The notes beneath the pieces were generated by a model. The model worked only from the letters and a program-made list of their open reading frames with translations. It ran no database searches and was not told the DNA's origin. 64,000 nt of DNA. Origin: Schaalia odontolytica. Its GTDB lineage: Bacteria; Actinomycetota; Actinomycetes; Actinomycetales; Actinomycetaceae. This document shows, one piece after another, positions 35,544 to 45,153 of the stretch. Both the position numbers and the translations under genes were made by a program. The DNA lies in contig NZ_CP102197.1 of NCBI RefSeq assembly GCF_024584435.1, positions 930,001 to 994,000 of the forward strand. Direction: 5' to 3'. How positions within the stretch are numbered: position 1 is the first letter of the stretch; every line of letters begins with the position of its first letter.

Positions 35544-36169
35544 AGGGAACCCCTCCCGGGCGAGGCGGCCTCGTGCCCGGCCACCCCCGTCGGGTGTGAG
35601 TACTGCGCGGCCGCGGCAGGCCCCGCGAAGTACACCGCCGTCTCCCCCCACGTTCGTCGGTCCTCGAGATCGAGAAAACGAGGCCATGCAGGGGCTGGAG
35701 CCCGCGTCGAACGCTCAACGACGATCAGCGCGTCGGGGCCGATCCATGCGTCGAGGGCTGCGAGCACCTCGCTCATCTCCCGCTCGGACACGTCATAGGG
35801 AGGATCCAGGAACACCAGGTCGAATTCCCCGCCGAGAAAGTCCCCCCGGCGGGCGCTCACGAAGGCGCGCGCGTCGGCGGTGACAACCCGCGCATTCAAG
35901 CCGGTCGAACGCACGTTCGCGGCGGCTACCCGGGCGGCTGGCGTCCCGCGTTCGACGAGGGTCGCACTGGTGGCTCCGCGCGAGAGCGCCTCGAGTCCGA
36001 GCGCCCCCGTGCCGGCATAGAGATCGAGGACCTGCGCCCCGGCCAGGACGTTCATGTGGTCCAGGCGCGAAAACAGCGCCTCGCGCACACGCTCCGAGGT
36101 CGGTCGCGTCCCGGACTTGGGCACCGCGAGAGTTCGTCCCTTGGCGCTCCCTGCGACGATTCTTGTCAT
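35540..36169 (-). CDS. rsmD: 16S rRNA (guanine966-N2)-methyltransferase
   Basis: RsmD, 209 residues. It begins MTRIVAGSAKGRTLAVP and carries the SAM-binding VLDLYAGTGALGLEALSRGA and the catalytic DPPY motif (LVFLDPPYD), which together identify the family. It lies 23 bases after recG and overlaps coaD by four bases. Confidence 0.95.
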   Translation of the reverse strand: MTRIVAGSAKGRTLAVPKSGTRPTSERVREALFSRLDHMNVLAGAQVLDLYAGTGALGLEALSRGATSATLVERGTPAARVAAANVRSTGLNARVVTADARAFVSARRGDFLGGEFDLVFLDPPYDVSEREMSEVLAALDAWIGPDALIVVERSTRAPAPAWPRFLDLEDRRTWGETAVYFAGPAAAAQYSHPTGVAGHEAASPGRGSL

Positions 36170-36192
36170 GCCACTACCCTACCGGGCGCCGC

Positions 36193-38331
36193 CTAGGAGC
36201 GTTGCATCCATTCGAGCCTGCCATCCGAGCCGGCCCGTAGGAGCCGCCTCAGCTCCGGCTGGCCGCCAAGCGTTGGGTCCTCGTTAAGGAGTGCCTCTGC
36301 TTCTTTCCTCGCCGCGCGGATCAGGGCCTCGTCGCGGCGCACGGACAGGTACCTCAGGTGGGTAGCCGTGCCGGATTGTCCGGCGCCCACGACGTCGCCT
36401 TCCTTGCGCAGGCGCAGATCTGCCTCGGCCAGTTCGAAGCCGTCGTTCGTCTGGGCAAAGGCCTCAAGCCTGGCGCGTCCCGCCTCCGTGAGCTCGTGCC
36501 TGTGCATCGCGATGCACAGGGAGGGCACCGAGGAGCGTCCGACCCGTCCGCGTAGCTGATGCAGCTGCGCCAGACCGAACTGCTGGGAGTCGAGGATCAC
36601 CATGAGGGTCGCCTCGGGCACGTCGACCCCGACCTCGACGACGGTCGTTGCCACGAGGAGCGGGGCGCGCCCACAGGAGAAGTCCTCCATGATCTGCGCC
36701 TTGACGCCGGCCGGTGTTCGCCCGGTGAGCTCGTGGATGGCCACGCCCGCCAGGGCAGGCTGGGACCGCAGATAGCGGGCGACCTCGGCAACGGACGCGA
36801 GGGGCGGCGCCTCCTCATCCTCGGCATCGGCCACCTCATCGGAAGGATCGATGCGCGGGCACACGACATACACGCGTCGCCCCTGGGCGATCTCCTCCGC
36901 GGCGCGTTGCCATGCGCGCCTCACCCAGGCGTCGTTGGTCGCGTCGGCCAGGTAGGTCGCCACGGGAGAGCGGCCCCTTGGCTTGCCAACCATGCGCGTG
37001 TCATCGAGGCCGCCAAACACCGTCATCGCGATCGTCCGGGGAATCGGCGTGGCCGTCATGACGAGTTCGTGGACGGCGCGGCCGTCCTCGCGCGCCCCGC
37101 TCAGCGCCGAGCGCTGCTCAACCCCGAAGCGATGCTGCTCATCAACGACGACGAGGCCGAGGCCTGGGACACGCACACCATCCTGAAAGAGCGCGTGGGT
37201 GCCCACGACGATGAGGGGATGCGCCGATGCCAGCGCAGCCACGATCTCACGGCGGGCGGCGGGCGGAGTCGACCCGGTGAGAAGGCGCACGTCGGGTGCC
37301 CGCTCCCCCAGCGGGGCGAGAAGGGAACGCAGCGACGCGGCGTGCTGCTCCGCGAGAACCTCCGTCGGGGCGACGAAGGCGCCCTGGTGGCCGGCCGCGA
37401 CGACCTGCAGCAACGCGATCAGCGCAACGACGGTCTTTCCCGAGCCGACGTCTCCCTGCAGGAGCCGCTGCATCGGGACCGTGGAGGCCAGGTCGACGCC
37501 AATGCGGGCCACGGCCTCGCGTTGGGAATCGGTCAGCTCGAAGGGCAGGAGGGCCGTCAAGCTCTCGACGAGGGCGGGCGAGGCGGGCGAGGCGGGCGCG
37601 GGCACCGCTCGGACCCCCGCGCGCGCGGCCACCAACCCGACCTGGAGGACGAATGCCTCCGCGAAGGCGAGGGAGCGGCGCGCCTGTCTGTAGTCGTCGT
37701 CCGTCTCCGGTTGGTGCAGCCGACGCAGGGCGTCGGCGTGGGCGAGTACCCCGTTGCGCGCGCGCACGGCGGAGGGTACGGCATCGGGAACATCACAGTC
37801 CTCCACGTGGTCCAACACCATCGCGATGGCCCGCGCGATCGCCCACGAGGTGAGGGACCCCATCGCCGAGTAGATGGGAATGGGACGCGACGCGACCCTC
37901 TCGACGTCGTCCCCGTCCACCCCTTCGAAGGACGGGTGGGTGAGCTGCAGCTTTCCACGGTAGGCGCCGACCTTCCCGGCAAAGAGGAAGGACCTCCCCG
38001 GGGTCAGGAGCCGCTCGATGGGGGCGAGCTTGTAGTGGTTGTGCGCGAAGAAAGTCGCCGAGAGGAACTGCGTGCCATCGGTGAGCTGGGCCTCCAGGCG
38101 AACACCGGATCCGCTGCGGTTGGCCACCAGATGCGCCGATGCGACCTCGGCCAGGATCGTCACGTCCTCTCCTTCGCGCAGCGAGGACATCGGGGTGAGG
38201 CGACCCCAGTGATAGTAGCGGCGCGGCGGGACCGACAGCAGCTCTCCCACCGTCCGCACTCCGGCGCTCTCACACGCCTTCACCGTCTTCTTCGGAAGCC
38301 GCAGCGCCAGCGGCACGTCTAGAGCGCTCAC
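36193..38331 (-). CDS. recG: ATP-dependent DNA helicase RecG
   Basis: RecG, 712 residues, remodels stalled replication forks and Holliday junctions. An N-terminal wedge/OB domain (about 50-145) is followed by the helicase: Walker A GDVGSGKT at 293-300, VVVDEQHRFGVEQR (the RecG DEQH box), and C-terminal motifs QLRGRVGRSS. Start set at GTG 38331, overlapping the stop of the upstream gene (GTGA). A longer in-frame reading exists but would run 112 codons into that gene. Confidence 0.95.
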   Translation of the reverse strand: MSALDVPLALRLPKKTVKACESAGVRTVGELLSVPPRRYYHWGRLTPMSSLREGEDVTILAEVASAHLVANRSGSGVRLEAQLTDGTQFLSATFFAHNHYKLAPIERLLTPGRSFLFAGKVGAYRGKLQLTHPSFEGVDGDDVERVASRPIPIYSAMGSLTSWAIARAIAMVLDHVEDCDVPDAVPSAVRARNGVLAHADALRRLHQPETDDDYRQARRSLAFAEAFVLQVGLVAARAGVRAVPAPASPASPALVESLTALLPFELTDSQREAVARIGVDLASTVPMQRLLQGDVGSGKTVVALIALLQVVAAGHQGAFVAPTEVLAEQHAASLRSLLAPLGERAPDVRLLTGSTPPAARREIVAALASAHPLIVVGTHALFQDGVRVPGLGLVVVDEQHRFGVEQRSALSGAREDGRAVHELVMTATPIPRTIAMTVFGGLDDTRMVGKPRGRSPVATYLADATNDAWVRRAWQRAAEEIAQGRRVYVVCPRIDPSDEVADAEDEEAPPLASVAEVARYLRSQPALAGVAIHELTGRTPAGVKAQIMEDFSCGRAPLLVATTVVEVGVDVPEATLMVILDSQQFGLAQLHQLRGRVGRSSVPSLCIAMHRHELTEAGRARLEAFAQTNDGFELAEADLRLRKEGDVVGAGQSGTATHLRYLSVRRDEALIRAARKEAEALLNEDPTLGGQPELRRLLRAGSDGRLEWMQRS

Positions 38332-39941
38332 GGAGTACACCCCGCAACGAGGCTGGGGCCGACTTGGCCTCCGTCCCATGTTTCGAGGTCGATTGACGAG
38401 GACGCGTCGCGAGTGGCAAGCAGCTGGCGCACGGTCGCCACCGTATACGGCCCATCGTCCTCGCGCGAAATGAGGAGCCTGAAGGCGCGCTCGCCCCCAC
38501 GGGATGCGTCGGCGAGAGCCTCGGCGATACGCTCGGGGTCCCCGTCGCGAGGCAGGGCCGCGCTCGTGGTCGCCGCCAGGGCCGCGTGGGATCCGTCGCG
38601 CAGCATGCGCGCCAGCGTCGGGGAGGCCTCCCGTCCTCCCGGTTGCGGAACAAAGAGCGGGGCGCATCGCCGAGCGACAGCCAAGACATCAAGGTCGTCC
38701 CTGCTGGCCGCCCGCAGAATTGCGGGAACCCCGGGAGCGGGCGCGGGCAGGACCGAGGCGACCGTGCCCACCAGGGCGGCGCTAGCCTCGTCGCAGGGGG
38801 CCACGAGCGCCACGCCGGAGCACGACGCGGATGCGGAGACGATCCCGGCGGCGTCGCCCGCATGGGGCTCCAGAAAGACGACCGCTCCGGCCCTGGCGAG
38901 GTCTTCGACGAGGCCGGGAGCCCGCGTGCAGGCAATGACGCGCGCACGTTCAACGCGTCGCATGGGGCGGCGCTGAAGAAGGCGCACCCCGCGGTGGCTC
39001 AGTCCCTCGTCGGCAAGCTCATCGATGCCGATCTGAGCGTCGGGCCTGGCGTCGCTCACCTGAAAACGAATTACCTGCCCCGAGGTCGGGTGGGCAGCCA
39101 GGGGGGCCGACGTGTCAACGTGCAGGCGCCACTCGCCCATTCCGAAAAGGTCGACGCGCCCCACATAGGACAGGCGCGCGCCGAGTCCGGACAACCGGAC
39201 GAGCAGCGACCTCAAGTCTTCTCGGGTCCCCTCCAGGATGATATCCACGGTGAAGTCGCGTCCGGGAGGCGGCGAGGCGGGCTCGGGCGCCCGCGAGTGA
39301 CGTTTGGCCAGGTCGGCCAACATCGCGGTGAAGGACTGGAGAATCCCCGCATCCGAGCGCATTGATGCGTCAATGCACGCCAGCATCAAAGCGACGAAGG
39401 CACCACCGGGATCGATGCGTCCCGTGGCTTCGTTGGTTGCCTCCACGAGGCCGATCTGGGCCTGGGCAGAGAAACGGGAGAACACCTCTTCGGCCTCTGG
39501 CAGGGTCTGCCCCATGTCCTCCAGTTCGCGTACCGCTCCCCCCAGCATCTCAACGAGCGCGTCCGACCACTCAACGGACGAGGAGGAGGGAGCGAGCGAT
39601 GCGGTGAGCATTCGGCGCAGCACGAGCGCGGTGACGTGGGTGGCATCGGCCAGCGCACTCCCCCACGCGTCAAAGAGCGCTCCCAGGGCGAGGCCGCTGT
39701 GCCCGACTCCTCGCCGAATGATCGTCTCGACCGCCACCTCAAGGGCATCACGCAGGTGGGCGCGCGGCTCCAGCGAGCCCATGGCCGCAGCCAACGCCGC
39801 CATCGTTGCCGCAGCATTCGTTCCCGTGTCGCAGTCCGCGCCGTCCCAGCCATCCAGGTCGTCAAGGAAAGGCGCCAGCCGGGCTGCCTCCTCCGCTCCG
39901 GCACGGCACGCCGCGATGATGACCGATGCATTCGCTTCCAT
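38328..39941 (-). CDS. DAK2-domain protein, divergent FakA-like
   Basis: A 537-residue protein resembling FakA, the fatty-acid kinase that phosphorylates FakB-bound fatty acids. The N-terminal DhaL-like domain has DCDTGTNAAATM where FakA has GDTGTNM, and GHSGLALGALFDAW where FakA has GNSG. A middle and C-terminal domain follow. The replaced glycine and asparagine leave kinase activity uncertain. Position before recG is the usual one for this family in firmicutes and actinobacteria. The start has AAAGGGG upstream. No fakB/degV-type gene is in the window. Confidence 0.75.
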   Translation of the reverse strand: MEANASVIIAACRAGAEEAARLAPFLDDLDGWDGADCDTGTNAAATMAALAAAMGSLEPRAHLRDALEVAVETIIRRGVGHSGLALGALFDAWGSALADATHVTALVLRRMLTASLAPSSSSVEWSDALVEMLGGAVRELEDMGQTLPEAEEVFSRFSAQAQIGLVEATNEATGRIDPGGAFVALMLACIDASMRSDAGILQSFTAMLADLAKRHSRAPEPASPPPGRDFTVDIILEGTREDLRSLLVRLSGLGARLSYVGRVDLFGMGEWRLHVDTSAPLAAHPTSGQVIRFQVSDARPDAQIGIDELADEGLSHRGVRLLQRRPMRRVERARVIACTRAPGLVEDLARAGAVVFLEPHAGDAAGIVSASASCSGVALVAPCDEASAALVGTVASVLPAPAPGVPAILRAASRDDLDVLAVARRCAPLFVPQPGGREASPTLARMLRDGSHAALAATTSAALPRDGDPERIAEALADASRGGERAFRLLISREDDGPYTVATVRQLLATRDASSSIDLETWDGGQVGPSLVAGCTP

Positions 39942-40020
39942 GTTTCCCCTTTCACCCCCTCACAATTCTCCCCACGAAAGGCTCTGTGTGCGACCTGACA
40001 CCATGCGTGGCTGCTGCGAC

Positions 40021-40050
40021 TTGTTGAAAGTGCGCATCATCCGCTATTCT
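40021..40050 (+). promoter_or_regulatory. Candidate promoter of rpmB
   Basis: TTGTTG (40021-40026), 18-base spacer, TATTCT (40045-40050), about 95 bases before the rpmB start in the divergent intergenic region. Confidence 0.5.
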
Positions 40051-40144
40051 GTCATGGTTGCCTTCGGTTCAAGCGCCGGAGGATGCGCGCCCCCGCAACC
40101 GCGGAGGCCAGAACTGAAGTGGAAGACATACCGAGGAGAACATC

Positions 40145-40336
40145 GTGGCTGCCGTTTGTGACGTGTGCGGTAAGGGACCCGGCTTCGGCAAGAGCGTGTC
40201 GCACTCGCACGTTCGCACCAACCGCCGGTGGAATCCGAACATTCAGCGCGTTCGCGCCCTGGTCAATGGGACGCCCAAGCGCCTGAACGTGTGCACCAAG
40301 TGCCTGAAGTCCGACAAGGTCGCCCGCGCGATCTGA
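40145..40336 (+). CDS. rpmB: 50S ribosomal protein L28
   Basis: L28, 63 residues, beginning [15 protein letters not shown] and ending with [11 protein letters not shown]. The two CxxC pairs make it the zinc-binding C+ form. It starts at GTG 40145 with GAGGAG upstream and is a single-gene unit with its own terminator. Confidence 0.96.
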   Translation: MAAVCDVCGKGPGFGKSVSHSHVRTNRRWNPNIQRVRALVNGTPKRLNVCTKCLKSDKVARAI

Positions 40337-40355
40337 GTCCGACGACACTGACATT

Positions 40356-40398
40356 ACGCTGGTGGGGCGAGCCAATTGGCTCGCCCCACCAGCGTTTT
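40356..40398 (+). terminator. Rho-independent terminator of rpmB
   Basis: A perfect 40-base palindrome (20-bp arms, AATT centre, 40356-40395) followed by TTT, 20 bases after the rpmB stop. Confidence 0.9.
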
Positions 40399-40456
40399 AC
40401 CTGCCCGCAGTCCCATTGACTGATATCGCGGACACGATAAGCCGGGATCGCGGCCC

Positions 40457-40497
40457 ACGCTGTGGTGGCACCGCACAAGGCGGTGCCACCACAGCGT
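40457..40497 (-). terminator. Terminator of putA
   Basis: Perfect 17-bp stem (40457-40473 with 40481-40497), seven-base loop, 14 bases downstream of the putA stop. A TTTCT follows on the plus strand, so it may also back up the rpmB terminator. Confidence 0.7.
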
Positions 40498-40510
40498 TTC
40501 TGCGTGCTTG

Positions 40511-43500
40511 CTACAGGAGGCTGGCAGCCAGGTCGAACGGTGTGCCGAAACGATGTTTCGTCATAGAAACCGCTTGCTCGCGCACGAAGGGAAGCAGCTC
40601 CGAATGCGGGCACGGAGTCACCGCACCCGTGTACAGGGCGAGGTCGGGGCTTCCCCCGGTGACACGACTCGCATGAGCCCACCGTTCCTGCGATGATTCG
40701 TCGTGCGGACCGAGAACGCGCACACGCATTCCCAGGCCTCCCGAGGTCGCGACCATGGCCAGGCGAGCATCCCATGCGTCCGCATCTTCGACGCTCACCT
40801 CAACGCCCGCGGCCTCCACTGCATCCAACAACGACTGCGGAAGCGCCTCGGCAACGGACAGGCCAATGGGGCCGCCCGCAAGAATGCCCGCGGCCAGGAC
40901 CCGTACGACATCGACCAGGGGCGTCGCGCGGCCCGCGCGCAGGAGAACCGGAGTAGGTCGGTAGCGCAAGATGTTGCGCTCACATGCCAAGCCCGTGACA
41001 TCACGGTTGGCTCCGTACGCGCTGGCCCAGGCTTGCGCATCGGCATTGAGCGCACGACGCAGCTCGGTTCGCTCCCTCGCGGACAGCTGAGTTTCGGTTG
41101 CCTCGAACAGAGCGAGCACCCCCGGGGCCAACGCGAGAAGGGCCTGGGTTGTCTCGGCTTCCGTCGAGGCATTGTGGGCGGGTTCGACCTCGCCCAGACC
41201 AAGCAAGTAGGATGGTCCGCCCGCCTTTGTGGTCGAGCCGATGGCTGAGCGCTTCCAGCCACCAAAAGGCTGACGGCGAACGATCGCTCCGGTAATCCCT
41301 CGGTTGACGTAGAGGTTGCCGGCCTCGATTCCGTCAAGCCACATGTCCAGTTCCTCGCTGTCGAGGGTGTGCAGGCCGGAGGTCAGGCCGTAGTCAACCG
41401 CGTTGACCGCGTCGATCGCTTCCTGGAGGGTGTCCACGCGCATAACACCCAGGACGGGCGCGAAGTACTCGGTCAGGTGGAACTCACTGCCGGGCACCAC
41501 ACCCGCGCGTATGCCGGGGGTCCACAGGCCGTTGCCCAGGTAGCGGGGTGTGAGAACCCAGTGCTCACCCGGACCCAGAGTCGTCAGACCGCGCACAGCC
41601 TTCTCATCGTCGGGTACGACGACGGGGCCAACCTGCGAGTCCAGGGAGGCTGGCAGGCCTACTCGCAGGGAGGAGGCCGCGTCCACGAGCTGGCGCGCGA
41701 TGCGATCGGAGCGTCCGGCCGATCCGACGAGGATGAGTAGGGAGGACGCCGAGCACTTCTGACCGGCGTGCGCGAAGGCGGATTGCACGATATCACGCAC
41801 CGCAAGATCGGGATCAGCAGACGGCGTCACGATGATGGCGTTCTTGCCGCTCGTCTCCCCCAGCAGGTGCATGTCGGGCTTCCACGAACGGAACAGGCGC
41901 GCGGTCTCGTACGAACCGGTCAGAACGACCCTGTCGACGGCGCCGTGCGTGACCAGGTAGCGTGAGATGTCCCCGTCCTCAAGCGGAGCGAGAGCGACCA
42001 GATCCTCGGGGACTCCGGCGTCGTGGAAAGCTCTCACGAGCTCAGCCGCACACCGTTTGGCGGGAGGAGCGGGCTTCAGGATGACGGCGCTGCCCGCAGC
42101 CAGGGCTGCTGCGACGCCGCCCACGGGGATGGCCACCGGGAAGTTCCACGGGGAGGCGACGACGGTGACATCAACGGGAACGAATCGCGCCCCCACCATG
42201 AACGCCTCGTCAGCAAGATCCAGGCTCGCGGCGGCGTAGTGGTGGCAAAAGTCGATGGCCTCGCTCACCTCAGGATCCGCCTGATCGATGGTCTTGCCGG
42301 CCTCGGACCCCGCCACCTCAATGAGTTCTGCACGACGGGCAGCCAAGACATCCCCCACGCGGTGCAGGGCGGCTGCACGTTCCTCGGGGTCCAGATCCTG
42401 CCACGAATGTGCGGCACGAACGCTGGCCTCGACGAGCTCATCGATCTGCTCATCAGTGGCGAGACGGCGCGCGCCGGTGCGTACTGCGTCCACGCCGAGC
42501 GTCGAGGCCGGGATGGCTGCGGCGATGTCGCGCGCCCACTGGCGGTTGGCGGCAAGAGCCGGGTCGGAGTCGGCTTCCGAGACGAAGGGACGGCGCACTC
42601 GCTGCGCCACGCTCCCCTGCTCGGCAGAGACGCCGCGGTCGCGCTCAGCGCACCTGTTCTGGGTACGATTGGGCACGGGAGTGCAGGCGTCCGGATCGAG
42701 ATCTGCCAAGGACGCCAGGAAGCGATCACGCTCGCGGGCAAAGACGTCTTGATCGGCGGCGATATCGAAGACCCCGGACATGAAGTTCTCGGGTGCGGCG
42801 TTCTCTTCGAGGCGACGCACAAGATAGGAGATGGCCACATCGAACTCGCGGGGATTGACGACGGGAACGTACAGCAAGAGTGAACCGACTTCCCGACGCA
42901 CCACTTCTTGAATCCCGGTGGCCATACCGGAGAGCATCTCGAACTCGACGCTGTCGTGGACGCTGCGCGCGGCGCGCAGCTCGTAGGCGAACGCGATGTC
43001 AAAGATGTTCTGCCCAGCGACTCCCAATCGGATGGCACGGGTGCGCTCGGGGGTCATCGCCCACTCAAGCATGCGCTTGTAGTTCGTGTCGGTTGCCTGT
43101 TTGGACGGCCACGTGGTCAGCTCCCATCCGTGGATCTGCGCATCCACCTTTTCCATGGACAGGTTGGCGCCCTTCACGATTCGCACCTTGATGGGTGCCC
43201 CTCCCGCATCGACGCGCTTGCACGCCCATTCCTGGAGTTGCTGGAGGGCGCCCAAGGAGTCGGGCAGGTAGGCCTGCAAGACGATGCCGGCCTCGTAGCC
43301 TGTCATGTCGGGCTGGTCAAGGATTGCGGTGAACACAGCGAGCGTCAGGTCCAGATCCTTGTAGTCTTCCATGTCAAGGTTCACGAAGGTCCCCGAGTCT
43401 CGGGCGAGACGGTAGAGGGGAAGCAGCGCGCTCACCCCGTGGGCGACGACCTCTTCAAAACCCCAGGGGTTGTGTGGGCCGGTAACGGCCGAGACCTTGA

Positions 43501-44083
43501 TCGAGACGTAGTCGACGTCATCGCGCGCGACGAGGCGGGAGACCTCAAAGAGACGACGGGCGGCTTCCTTCTCTCCGAGGACTGCCTCTCCGAGAAGGTT
43601 GACGTTGAGCCGATTCCCTCCCTTGCGCAGACGGGCTAGTGCCGGTCCGAGGCCTTTGTCTGTCGCATCAACGACAAGATCACCGACGATTTCGCGGAAA
43701 ACACGCCGTGCGACGGCCGTGACCGTTCGAGGCGCAAGGCGCGAGGCCTTCGAGCCTAGGCCCATGGCGGCGGCCAGCGCCGGGGGCAGGAAGTCTGTGC
43801 GTCCAGCAGAGAGCCGCTGGAGGGCCGCGCTGGCCACGTCCAGGTCCGCGGGGCGTACAACGTCATCAACGAAACGGGTGGTGAAGGTCAGGCCCGATGG
43901 ATCGGCAAGAATCCGCGAGAGCAGTTTGGCTGAGCGTGGCGTGGGTTCATGAGACGACTCATCTACCCATCGGCGTGCGCGGGCCACGGCACGCTCCCCC
44001 AGCGCCCACAGGTCATCTGGACACTGGCGTTGCGCAATCGTGCGCGCGTCGTCGGGCGGAGTGGGGATGGCGGCGTTTGTCAT
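40511..44083 (-). CDS. putA: Bifunctional proline dehydrogenase / glutamate semialdehyde dehydrogenase
   Basis: PutA, 1190 residues, converts proline to glutamate in two coupled steps. An FAD proline dehydrogenase barrel occupies roughly residues 60-480 (VSIKVSAVTGPHNPWGFEE, VRIVKGANLSMEKVDAQIHG). An aldehyde dehydrogenase domain follows, with LGETSGKNAII and catalytic cysteine in HAGQKCSASSLL. There is no N-terminal DNA-binding domain, so it is not the self-regulating E. coli type. A 170-residue C-terminal tail is conserved-domain-like but unassigned. The ATG has GGAGG seven bases upstream. Confidence 0.94.
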   Translation of the reverse strand: MTNAAIPTPPDDARTIAQRQCPDDLWALGERAVARARRWVDESSHEPTPRSAKLLSRILADPSGLTFTTRFVDDVVRPADLDVASAALQRLSAGRTDFLPPALAAAMGLGSKASRLAPRTVTAVARRVFREIVGDLVVDATDKGLGPALARLRKGGNRLNVNLLGEAVLGEKEAARRLFEVSRLVARDDVDYVSIKVSAVTGPHNPWGFEEVVAHGVSALLPLYRLARDSGTFVNLDMEDYKDLDLTLAVFTAILDQPDMTGYEAGIVLQAYLPDSLGALQQLQEWACKRVDAGGAPIKVRIVKGANLSMEKVDAQIHGWELTTWPSKQATDTNYKRMLEWAMTPERTRAIRLGVAGQNIFDIAFAYELRAARSVHDSVEFEMLSGMATGIQEVVRREVGSLLLYVPVVNPREFDVAISYLVRRLEENAAPENFMSGVFDIAADQDVFARERDRFLASLADLDPDACTPVPNRTQNRCAERDRGVSAEQGSVAQRVRRPFVSEADSDPALAANRQWARDIAAAIPASTLGVDAVRTGARRLATDEQIDELVEASVRAAHSWQDLDPEERAAALHRVGDVLAARRAELIEVAGSEAGKTIDQADPEVSEAIDFCHHYAAASLDLADEAFMVGARFVPVDVTVVASPWNFPVAIPVGGVAAALAAGSAVILKPAPPAKRCAAELVRAFHDAGVPEDLVALAPLEDGDISRYLVTHGAVDRVVLTGSYETARLFRSWKPDMHLLGETSGKNAIIVTPSADPDLAVRDIVQSAFAHAGQKCSASSLLILVGSAGRSDRIARQLVDAASSLRVGLPASLDSQVGPVVVPDDEKAVRGLTTLGPGEHWVLTPRYLGNGLWTPGIRAGVVPGSEFHLTEYFAPVLGVMRVDTLQEAIDAVNAVDYGLTSGLHTLDSEELDMWLDGIEAGNLYVNRGITGAIVRRQPFGGWKRSAIGSTTKAGGPSYLLGLGEVEPAHNASTEAETTQALLALAPGVLALFEATETQLSARERTELRRALNADAQAWASAYGANRDVTGLACERNILRYRPTPVLLRAGRATPLVDVVRVLAAGILAGGPIGLSVAEALPQSLLDAVEAAGVEVSVEDADAWDARLAMVATSGGLGMRVRVLGPHDESSQERWAHASRVTGGSPDLALYTGAVTPCPHSELLPFVREQAVSMTKHRFGTPFDLAASLL

Positions 44084-44378
44084 ACGTGAACCTCCAGGCT
44101 CAGGTAGGCATCGAACACTCCACGTTTCCTGCGGCTTCGTTCATTGAATCCGCTGGGGTCGCTCTGTGGGCTTCCAGGCTTCCACCATTGCGAAGCGTGC
44201 TGGTTCCCCTATCGTAACGCGGAAAAGACTCGTCTGTAGCAGTGAACAGGCGATCGGAGCGCGGCATCAGCAGGGGACCAAAGCCCTGCAAGCAATAACA
44301 GCCGCGAGTGAATTGTGTCATAGTCAGTCTGGTATTGTCACCGCCGCGCGCCCCTCCACCTGCGGCGCCCCGCCACGT

Positions 44379-45023
44379 TCACGAGTCGAGCAGCCAGCGC
44401 TCCTTCAGATCGACCACGACGCCAACCATGACCTCGCGCATGTTGATTGTCGGACCGCCCTGTGCGCGCGAGCACAGCCACTGCACCTGCAGGCCATCGG
44501 AGAGGGCCACGAGGCGGCGAGCGATCTGCTCACTGGGCGCCTCCTCGCGCACCTCCCCCGTCTGCTTGCCATGCTCGAAGGCACTGGTGAGGTAGGCGAT
44601 CGCATCCATCAGGTGTTGACGGAACCACGGGTGAGCCTGATGCGTAGCATCGATGACGGCAGCCGACATGGCCGTATACAGGGCGACTCCGTCAGGGTGG
44701 CGCTGGTTGTGGGAGACCATCTCCACCCACGCGTCCAAGGCGGCCGCAGCACCCGCGTCCGCGCGCGGCAGTCGGACAATGGTGCGACGATCACGCTCAT
44801 CAAGCACGGCGGCGAGGAGCTGATCCTTCGACGAGTAATGGTGCAGGAGCCCCGCTTTCGAGATATCGGAGGCACGAGCGATATCCGCAAGAGAGGTGGC
44901 GACATAGCCCTGCGTCGAGAACAGGGTGAGCGCCTCCGCGAGGATACGAGCCTTCTTGTCTTCGCTGCCCGCCTTGGGGCGGCCGGGCCTACGGGTCATC
45001 GTTACCTGCGCATCGTTGCTCAT
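44379..45023 (-). CDS. TetR family transcriptional regulator
   Basis: A 214-residue TetR/AcrR regulator. The N-terminal helix-turn-helix reads TSLADIARASDISKAGLLHHYSSKDQL, typical of the family; the ligand-binding part resembles BetI/TetR_C_6-type domains. Targets are unknown. putA lies downstream on the same strand with 295 bases between, so control of putA is possible but not shown. A TATGAT element lies in its upstream region without a good -35. Confidence 0.88.
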   Translation of the reverse strand: MSNDAQVTMTRRPGRPKAGSEDKKARILAEALTLFSTQGYVATSLADIARASDISKAGLLHHYSSKDQLLAAVLDERDRRTIVRLPRADAGAAAALDAWVEMVSHNQRHPDGVALYTAMSAAVIDATHQAHPWFRQHLMDAIAYLTSAFEHGKQTGEVREEAPSEQIARRLVALSDGLQVQWLCSRAQGGPTINMREVMVGVVVDLKERWLLDS

Positions 45024-45128
45024 GCGGACTGTTCCACTTTCACTGTGCCTAAGTTAACAACACCTCATCATAGCGGTCCGCGCCCAACTCGACACTCGTT
45101 GTGCGATCCGCCGCGGTGCGGGGGCGAG

Positions 45129-45151
45129 GCCCGCGGTGACTCCTCGCGGGC
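45129..45151 (-). terminator. Short hairpin after the membrane protein gene
   Basis: GCCCGCG (45129-45135) pairs with CGCGGGC (45145-45151) immediately after the stop at 45154. Weak, without a T-run. Confidence 0.4.
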
Positions 45152-45153
45152 GG

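Noticed and set aside
44270..44289. Hairpin GCAGGG/CCCTGC between putA and tetR
   Set aside because: Only six base pairs with an eight-base loop and far from either stop codon.
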